From the NCBI GenBank assembly GCA_016280695.1, contig JAEEHG010000079.1, forward strand, positions 1-10,809: a stretch of 10,809 nucleotides of DNA. The letters run 5' to 3'. This DNA is from Solobacterium sp. (GTDB lineage: Bacteria > Bacillota_I > Bacilli_A > Erysipelotrichales > Erysipelotrichaceae). The notes under the pieces are model-generated. The model searched no databases and had not been told where the DNA came from. It worked only from the letters and a program-made list of their open reading frames with translations. Shown piece by piece: positions 6,298 to 10,809 of this stretch. The position numbers and the translations under genes were made by a program. Every line of letters begins with the position of its first letter. Position 1 is the stretch's first letter.

Positions 6298-7095
6298 ATG
6301 ATCGAGACAAACAAAAACCGCCAGGAGCTGCTGTATGAGTATATGCATCTTCGTTATCCGGCAGTGGCTGTCAAGCTGATTGAAAATGATGAATCTGCTG
6401 TCCCCGCGGATGCCCTGCGGCCGAAGGAGCACGGCAATTATCATCTTGGCCTGTGTCAGGCATTTGCCATTACCCGCCGGGAAAACAAGGCTGTATACAT
6501 GCGCAGAGAGGATCACTGGTGCTGGAGCCCGCTGATCTGTTTCGGCATGGTCCCATGGGAGCGGGACACACCGGGCTTCAACTCCGTGGCTGACCGGATT
6601 GAAATCGCTGATCCGGAAAAGGGCAAGGCATTTCTGGAAAACCTGCCCCGGGTGCCGATGAACAAGTATAAAGGCATCCTGAGTGTGCCCCTTGACAAAG
6701 CAGATTTTGAGCCCGATGTAACGCTTGTTTACTGCAAGAATCACCAGCTGCTGAAAGCCCTGCTGGCCATCAAGTCACAGACCGGCGTGCCGACAGAAAA
6801 TATGTTCACACCGCTGGACTCCTGCATCTTCTCCATTATCCCCCCGATGCAGGACGGCAACTACCGGGTTACCGTACCTGATCCGGGTGAACTGGCCCGG
6901 GCACTGACACCGGAGGATGATATCATCCTGACAATTCCGGCCCAGCGTGACGAGGAGTTCTACAAGGGCGTCCAGTTCTGGCTTGATCTCGGAGCCCGCG
7001 GCAACTTCAATCCCATCGTCAAGGAAGATTTCCAGCGGCCTGCTTTCTACAATTTCCTCTTCCAGGAATGGGGTCTTGACACCGACAAGGAATAA
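6298..7095 (+). CDS. DUF169 family protein
   Basis: This 265-residue soluble protein has a GGAGG ribosome site 10 bases before the ATG. It matches the DUF169 pattern: an N-terminal helix, YPAVAVKLI (20-28), then GLCQAFAITRRENKAVYM with Cys53, a tryptophan-rich WCWSPLICFG stretch with Cys75 and Cys81, and later VTLVYCKNHQLLKALLA. The family occurs in anaerobic bacteria and archaea and its biochemical role is unknown. The spaced cysteines suggest metal or cofactor binding, but that is inference. There is no signal peptide or membrane segment. The gene is transcribed alone, away from the DUF3267 unit, and ends 11 bp before a strong hairpin terminator. Confidence 0.92.
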   Translation: MIETNKNRQELLYEYMHLRYPAVAVKLIENDESAVPADALRPKEHGNYHLGLCQAFAITRRENKAVYMRREDHWCWSPLICFGMVPWERDTPGFNSVADRIEIADPEKGKAFLENLPRVPMNKYKGILSVPLDKADFEPDVTLVYCKNHQLLKALLAIKSQTGVPTENMFTPLDSCIFSIIPPMQDGNYRVTVPDPGELARALTPEDDIILTIPAQRDEEFYKGVQFWLDLGARGNFNPIVKEDFQRPAFYNFLFQEWGLDTDKE

Positions 7096-7099
7096 CCAC

Positions 7100-7143
7100 A
7101 AAAAATACCGGCCGGAACCGCATGGTTCCGACCGGTTTTTCTT
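7100..7143. terminator. Bidirectional rho-independent terminator
   Basis: The 13-base arms 7107-7119 and 7124-7136 (ACCGG-C-CGGAACC and GGTTCCG-A-CCGGT) pair around a GCAT loop with a single internal mismatch. Rightward, the stem runs into TTTTTCTT (7136-7143). Leftward, it is followed by A and then six Ts (7105-7100). It therefore ends both the DUF169 gene and the preA-to-lipoprotein operon, which converge here. Confidence 0.9.
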
Positions 7144-7189
7144 ATTTAAGGATGCCTGTGAATCACTGTGATGCCGGCGGAGAGATACC

Positions 7190-8212
7190 TTACTCCTCAC
7201 CCGGGCCGATCCATTCGAAGATCATGTCTTCTCCGGTTTCCGACCTGTCATCGTGCCAGGTGAATGATCCGTCATCATTGAAGGTGACTGTACCGGTGCC
7301 ATCATTGTAGACATCCTCCTGCGCCGTTGCTTCGCCTTCCTTGTCATATGTCAGGATTGTCTTTGCGCAGCCTTCATACGTGATGGTGCGGGTTTCCGTA
7401 TCCAGCCTGCCGGTGATAATCCACTGAGCGGTTTCCCAGGCGCTGCTGCCCCAGCGGATCGTGATCAGGGCCTCTTCTTTCCCGAGGCATTCGACAACTG
7501 CGCCGGCCCGGTCACACTGATATTCTCCGACAAAATTCATGACCGGGTTCTGCCAGGCCGGATCCTCCCCGAATACCGCAACATAATCAGCGCTTTCGCT
7601 GAGTTCTACGGTAATGACCGGCTCGGTGGAATAGTCTTCCCCGTTCTTCGTCCACTTAACAAAGAGGCTCCCGGCCTCCGGTGCCGCTGCCAGTGTATAT
7701 GTCTGCGCTTCTGCCAGATTGATGACAGCTGACTGGAACGGCCATTCAGGATCTAGTTCCGGTACGGTTTCTCCCTCCTCATAGCCGATCATGCCAAAGC
7801 CTTCAACATTGACGGTTATAAAGATTTTGGCTTCCGGCAGATCCAGTTCCGTCAGATGATAGGTTTCCCCGCCTTCAACAGCCAGGGTCATGCCGTCTTC
7901 GCCCTCTTCGATAACCGTAACAACAATATCTTCCCGGCTGCCTGAAGAGGCCAGCGTACCGTGCAGGGAACTGCCTTCCTGCGGCACGATGCCGCCCCAG
8001 GAGTCTTCGATCGGGTCTTCGCCCAGCATGACACCGGCATACCAGCCGGGGTCCTCGACGTCATCCATGTACGTCAGTGACAGGAAATTCCCGTCTTCAT
8101 CCTGGAAATAACCGCTGCGGCTCCATTCCGCAGCCGGTTCCTCTTTTGCCCCGCAGGCCCCCAGCAGGGACACCAGCGCGGCACACACCGCTGATTTGAC
8201 CAATTTGTTCAT
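7190..8212 (-). CDS. Surface lipoprotein with InlB-like repeat domain
   Basis: This 340-residue protein has a signal peptide ending in lipobox LGAC, with Cys20 as the lipidated residue. Three parts follow. Residues 30-125 form a beta-rich domain (GYFQDEDGNFLSLTYMD, GWYAGVML, VEGGETYHLTEL). Residues 130-214 resemble a divergent InlB B-repeat/Flg_new-type unit: TYTLAAAPEAG, then FVKWTKNG, ending ADYVAVFGED. Residues 221-335 form a further beta domain with ITIRWGSSAWETAQW and GTVTFNDDGSFTWHDD. Similar lipoproteins are, as far as I recall, common in gut Firmicutes and uncharacterised. The ATG overlaps the stop of the RsbW-like kinase gene by 4 bp, so it is the last, translationally coupled gene of the operon. 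A bidirectional terminator lies about 50 bp beyond its stop. Confidence 0.9.
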   Translation of the reverse strand: MNKLVKSAVCAALVSLLGACGAKEEPAAEWSRSGYFQDEDGNFLSLTYMDDVEDPGWYAGVMLGEDPIEDSWGGIVPQEGSSLHGTLASSGSREDIVVTVIEEGEDGMTLAVEGGETYHLTELDLPEAKIFITVNVEGFGMIGYEEGETVPELDPEWPFQSAVINLAEAQTYTLAAAPEAGSLFVKWTKNGEDYSTEPVITVELSESADYVAVFGEDPAWQNPVMNFVGEYQCDRAGAVVECLGKEEALITIRWGSSAWETAQWIITGRLDTETRTITYEGCAKTILTYDKEGEATAQEDVYNDGTGTVTFNDDGSFTWHDDRSETGEDMIFEWIGPGEE

Positions 8213-8643
8213 TTTCCGGTTTTCTGCCCTTCCTGTCCGGGTTTCTTTTTGATCCGCAGGATATTATGCCCGTCCTTGTATTCGTAGCTGATGCCATCCA
8301 TGGATTTTTTCACAAGGAAAATACCCAGGCCGCCGATCTTTCTTTCCTCCGCGTCAAGCGTCAGATCCGGTTCTTTTTTTGCCAGCGGGTCAAACGGTTC
8401 CCCGTTGTCAATAAACGTAATGACAGCAGCTTCCGGGTCAGTTTCTGTTTCCACCCGGACAGTTGCCTCACCGCCATTATCATCGTAGGCGTACTTGGCA
8501 ATATTGCTGAAGATTTCATCAATGGCCACAGCCAGCTGGATCATCGCTTTCCGGCTGAAATGCAGCGGTGCCAGCTGTTCTTCCACAAAGTCTGTCACCG
8601 CCGGAATATTTTCAATCAGTGCTTGAATCGTCAGTTCTTTCAT
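8209..8643 (-). CDS. RsbW/SpoIIAB-like anti-sigma serine kinase (GHKL ATPase)
   Basis: This 144-residue GHKL protein resembles kinases that bind a partner and phosphorylate a STAS protein. The N box, DEIFSN, holds the catalytic-type Glu43 and the Mg-binding Asn47. The G1 box is DNGEPFDP (79-86) and the G2 box is IGGLGIFLVKKSMD (103-116). All key ATP-site residues are present, so it should be active. Three starts are possible (GTG 8652, ATG 8649, ATG 8643). The last is preferred because GGTGAT, an exact match to the distal part of the anti-Shine-Dalgarno complement, lies four bases before it and MKELT is a usual family start. It lies directly after the STAS gene and its C-terminal stop overlaps the lipoprotein start. 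No sigma factor gene is in the window, so its client is unknown. Confidence 0.92.
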   Translation of the reverse strand: MKELTIQALIENIPAVTDFVEEQLAPLHFSRKAMIQLAVAIDEIFSNIAKYAYDDNGGEATVRVETETDPEAAVITFIDNGEPFDPLAKKEPDLTLDAEERKIGGLGIFLVKKSMDGISYEYKDGHNILRIKKKPGQEGQKTGK

Positions 8644-8648
8644 AAGCA

Positions 8649-8945
8649 TCACCGTAGGGTCAGGATCTTGTCAAAGCCGCTCGCCGCAAACACTTCCAGT
8701 ACCTGTCCGCCCGCTCCTTCAACATACATTTTTCCCTGTTTGTTCATCTGTTTCTGCGCCACCAGCAGCTGCCGCAGACCGGCTGAGGAAATATACTCCA
8801 GGCCGGAAAGATCAAATACAAGTTCTGTGAGATCCGCCGGGATTGCCTGCAGGATCTCCCCGAGTTCCGGCGAAGTTACCGCATCCAGACGGCCGCCGGC
8901 CCGGATTGTCATCTTGTTTTCTTCTGTGAATTTTTCAATTGCCAT
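8649..8945 (-). CDS. STAS-domain anti-sigma factor antagonist
   Basis: This 98-residue single-domain STAS protein of SpoIIAA/RsbV type works by binding the kinase when unphosphorylated, freeing the kinase's client. The signature DLSGLEYISSAGLRQLL lies at 45-61. By alignment with SpoIIAA, Ser54 is the likely phosphorylated residue; Ser53 stands where SpoIIAA has Asp. GKMYVEGAGGQVLEVFAASGFDKIL forms the C-terminal half of the fold. A GAGGAGA ribosome site lies five bases before the ATG. The next gene, six bases or less away, encodes the cognate GHKL kinase, and together they form a complete kinase/antagonist pair. No PP2C-type phosphatase is visible to reset it. Confidence 0.94.
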   Translation of the reverse strand: MAIEKFTEENKMTIRAGGRLDAVTSPELGEILQAIPADLTELVFDLSGLEYISSAGLRQLLVAQKQMNKQGKMYVEGAGGQVLEVFAASGFDKILTLR

Positions 8946-8957
8946 GCCGGTCTCCTC

Positions 8958-9368
8958 TCAGTCTTCCGGCGACCAGGACGGCTGCAGCGGCTCAATGATC
9001 AGGTCTTCCACCCTGCAGCACACCTGGTATTTGTCTTCATAGACAATTTCACCGGGATGGTTTGTATAAACGACATAATACGGATGATTGTACTTTTCCA
9101 GCAGCCACATGACCGGGTTGATCATCCGCATCATCTCGTCGCTGTTTTCTGTCTTGAAAAAGCACACGACTTTCTCCTGCCGCTTGCAGGGTTCCGGCCA
9201 GGGAAGCTCTTCCGCAAACCAGGAATCGATTTCCAGATAGAGTTCCTTGTCCTCCGTATCCATGACATCGTTCTGGATCATCTGCATGCACATGCTGAAG
9301 ACACCCTTCGCGTACATGGTATTCTCGGCCAGTTCCCGGCCCTGTATCCGTACATATTTGAAGTCCAT
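8958..9368 (-). CDS. Hypothetical protein, 136 residues
   Basis: I do not recognise this soluble protein. It has no signal peptide or membrane helix. The N-terminal part contains RIQGRELAENTMYAKGVFSM and then an acidic helix. A striking stretch with three Trp, EIDSWFAEELPWPEPCK (47-62), follows, and then KVVCFFKTENSDEMM and a hydrophobic segment YNHPYYVVYTNHPGEIVYED (93-112). Six cysteines are spread along the chain (27, 61, 69, 117, 118 and nearby), so it may be cytoplasmic. GAGG lies 7-8 bases before the ATG. Gaps of 12 bp to both neighbours place it firmly inside the preA/partner-switch operon. It could be an input or output protein of the switch; the sequence alone does not say which. Confidence 0.85.
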   Translation of the reverse strand: MDFKYVRIQGRELAENTMYAKGVFSMCMQMIQNDVMDTEDKELYLEIDSWFAEELPWPEPCKRQEKVVCFFKTENSDEMMRMINPVMWLLEKYNHPYYVVYTNHPGEIVYEDKYQVCCRVEDLIIEPLQPSWSPED

Positions 9369-9380
9369 ATCGTTTCCTCT

Positions 9381-9854
9381 TCAGTTCTGCCAGCGCAGGG
9401 AAGCCAGAAGTTCTTCCCATACCGGCAGGCATTCATGCAGGGTTTCCGTCCTGCTGTAGAAATGAAGTTCATAGAGGTCCCGGCCGGTTTTGACAACACA
9501 GGTTTCCGCCGTCATCGCGATGCCCTGGGCCGTATAGGTATACCGGAACCCTTCCGCCTTCGGGGCCCTGACCTGATACGCTTTAAGCCCTTCAGCTTCA
9601 TACCCGGATGCGGCCAGCGCCCGGCGGATATTCTTTTCGGCCTCTTTCGCGATATCATGCGCATTCAGCACCGTTCCCGCAAAGCCGCCGAGATGTTTCC
9701 AGCCGGCTGTTACGATCATATGTATTCCCGGTGCGGAGAGACCGACCCACTCCGCGTCACCGGTCACCGGCAGGGCCCTGCGTTCTTCTTCATTCATCAT
9801 GTGGAGCGGGAGCGAAACATCACCGGTCATCTGATGCAGTCTGAATTCATTCAT
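9381..9854 (-). CDS. Hypothetical protein, possibly PsbP/Mog1-like fold
   Basis: This 157-residue soluble protein lacks a signal peptide. A short N-terminal beta region is followed by a helix rich in Ala and Glu (LNAHDIAKEAEKNIRRALAA, 63-82). The C-terminal part runs FRYTYTAQGIAMTAETCVV (103-121), then LYELHFYSRTE and WEELLASLRWQ. The late pattern of strands ending in a W-x-x-L-L-x-S-L-R-W helix recalls PsbP/Mog1/DUF1795-type domains; this is a weak resemblance only. The frame extends to 9944 inside preA, but the ATG at 9854 overlaps the preA stop by 8 bp and is the natural start. The ribosome site is poor, so translation is probably coupled to preA. No function assigned. Confidence 0.85.
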   Translation of the reverse strand: MNEFRLHQMTGDVSLPLHMMNEEERRALPVTGDAEWVGLSAPGIHMIVTAGWKHLGGFAGTVLNAHDIAKEAEKNIRRALAASGYEAEGLKAYQVRAPKAEGFRYTYTAQGIAMTAETCVVKTGRDLYELHFYSRTETLHECLPVWEELLASLRWQN

Positions 9855-10809
9855 GTTCCGTCTTTGCGCTTCGGTCGATCCGTTTTCCCCCCGGGGTAAT
9901 GGCCCGCTGCGGGCAGACCAGCACGCACAGGTGACAGCCGACACACTTCTTCCCGTCCAGCACCGGCTGCCGGCTGCTGTTCAGGTAAATGGCCTGATGG
10001 CCGCCGTCCGCGCAGGAAATTTCACACCGGCCGCAGCCGACGCACTTTTCCCGGTGGAACCGCGGGAAGATAACCGTATCGCGTTCCAGTACATCCGTCG
10101 TGTCACTGACCGAGGCCAGGGCCTCGCCCCGGACTTCCTTCACGCTGCTGAAGCCCTTTTCCGCCAGATACAGGTTCAGGCCGGCTTTCAGATCATCAAT
10201 GATCCGGTAACCGTACTGCATGACAGCGGTTGTCACCTGGACACTGCCGGCGCCCAGCAGGATATATTCCAGGGCATCCTGCCAGTTTTCAATACCGCCC
10301 ATGGCACTGATATGCATGCCGGCAAGCTGCGGATTGTTTCCCATCTCCGCGATGAAGCGCAGGGCAACAGGACGCACCGCGTTGCCGCTGTAACCGCCTA
10401 CCGCGGACATGCCGTGCACCGCCGGAGCAGAGACATAGGTATGAGGATCAACCCCGATAATACTCTTGATCGTGTTGATGGCGGCAACCCCGTCAGCCCC
10501 GCCGCGCAGGGCTGCCTCGGCCGCAGGACTCATCCTGTCCACATTCGGGGTCAGCTTGGCCAGAATCGGGATTTTCGTACCGCGCCTGGCCGCAGCCGTA
10601 AACCGCGCCACCAGTTCCGGCACCTGGCCGATATCCGAGCCCAGGCCGCCGTCCGCCATGTTCGGGCAGGAGAAATTCAATTCCACGGCATCCGCGCCGT
10701 TTTCTTCGCAGAGCCGGGCCAGGTCCTCCCATTCCTGGTCATTCTGGCCCATGATGGACGCCAGGATGACTTTGTCCGGATAGTTCTTTTTCAATTCCCG
10801 GAATACAGC
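9847..10809 (-). CDS. preA: NAD-dependent dihydropyrimidine dehydrogenase subunit PreA (5' end outside window)
   Basis: The 321 visible residues lack roughly the first 90 of a protein usually near 410. The frame is open through the window edge; a TTG at 10794 is only an internal leucine. The FMN-binding barrel shows SIMGQND, ELNFSCPNMADGGLGSDIGQ with the catalytic-type Cys in SCPN (42-45 counted from 10794), KLTPNVDRM, and the phosphate-binding GGIENWQDALEYILLGA. Two ferredoxin-type 4Fe-4S motifs close the protein, CVGCGRCEISC (251-261) and CVGCHLCVLVCP (284-295). With a PreT partner it would reduce uracil or thymine with NADH. PreT, normally adjacent, may lie upstream outside the window. A dihydroorotate dehydrogenase-like role is less likely given the double ferredoxin tail. 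It is the first visible gene of the right-hand operon. Confidence 0.93.
   Translation of the reverse strand, partial: AVFRELKKNYPDKVILASIMGQNDQEWEDLARLCEENGADAVELNFSCPNMADGGLGSDIGQVPELVARFTAAARRGTKIPILAKLTPNVDRMSPAAEAALRGGADGVAAINTIKSIIGVDPHTYVSAPAVHGMSAVGGYSGNAVRPVALRFIAEMGNNPQLAGMHISAMGGIENWQDALEYILLGAGSVQVTTAVMQYGYRIIDDLKAGLNLYLAEKGFSSVKEVRGEALASVSDTTDVLERDTVIFPRFHREKCVGCGRCEISCADGGHQAIYLNSSRQPVLDGKKCVGCHLCVLVCPQRAITPGGKRIDRSAKTEHE

Noticed and set aside
6138..6314. N-terminal extension of the DUF3267 frame to an ATG at 6314
   Set aside because: The extension crosses the divergent promoter region, overlaps the DUF169 start and encodes no family-like sequence.
6262..6744. 160-codon open frame on the - strand
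   Set aside because: It is antisense to the DUF169 gene, which is clearly recognisable.
7162..7172. Perfect 11-base palindrome ATCACTGTGAT near the end of the operon
   Set aside because: It lies between the lipoprotein stop and the terminator with no promoter nearby; the same TCACTGTGA core also occurs inside the DUF3267 gene, so it is probably chance.
8266..9042. 258-codon open frame on the + strand
   Set aside because: It is the antisense of the kinase and STAS genes, both with intact family motifs.
9057..9899. 280-codon open frame on the + strand
   Set aside because: It runs opposite two operon genes that have overlapping starts and stops; the + strand product shows no motif and has no ribosome site.

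Overview
This is a gene-dense bacterial segment with moderate-to-high G+C and no intergenic stretch longer than about 160 bases. Several features suggest a Gram-positive, probably anaerobic, gut-type member of the Bacillota (Firmicutes). These are strong AAGGAGG-type ribosome sites, three lipoproteins with Gram-positive style lipoboxes, an InlB-like repeat lipoprotein, an RsbW/SpoIIAB-like kinase with its STAS partner, DUF3267 and DUF169 proteins, and paired half-size chromate-family transporters. I cannot name the genus. No tRNA, rRNA, CRISPR array, insertion sequence or phage gene was seen.

Layout. On the left (1-909, + strand) lie the 3' end of a small conserved hypothetical gene and a six-helix membrane protein gene. 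The membrane gene converges on, and overlaps by 35 bp, a leftward unit of a 58-residue membrane peptide and 5-formyltetrahydrofolate cyclo-ligase (1636-875), driven by an extended -10 promoter. A terminator (1677-1709) separates that unit from a flavodoxin gene (2203-1718). Next, still leftward, come two half-length chromate-family transporter genes overlapping by 4 bp (3396-2267). Their good promoter has a -35 box covering the stop codon of the upstream gene. Upstream of them are a Nudix hydrolase gene, two lipoprotein genes and a DUF3267 membrane metalloprotease-like gene (6137-3465), packed with gaps of 15-16 bp or a 4-bp overlap.

A 160-bp divergent region (6138-6297) separates this unit from a rightward DUF169 gene (6298-7095). 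That gene ends at a bidirectional terminator (7100-7143) shared with the operon on its right.

The right-hand operon (10809-7190, leftward) holds six genes: preA (entering from outside the window), two genes of unknown function, a STAS anti-anti-sigma protein, an RsbW-like kinase, and a composite surface lipoprotein. Gaps are 12 bp or less and three junctions overlap or nearly overlap. No sigma factor and no PP2C phosphatase is visible. The output of this partner-switching pair is therefore open, and this operon is the most unusual part of the window. Linking pyrimidine redox metabolism, partner switching and a surface lipoprotein is inferred only from gene order.
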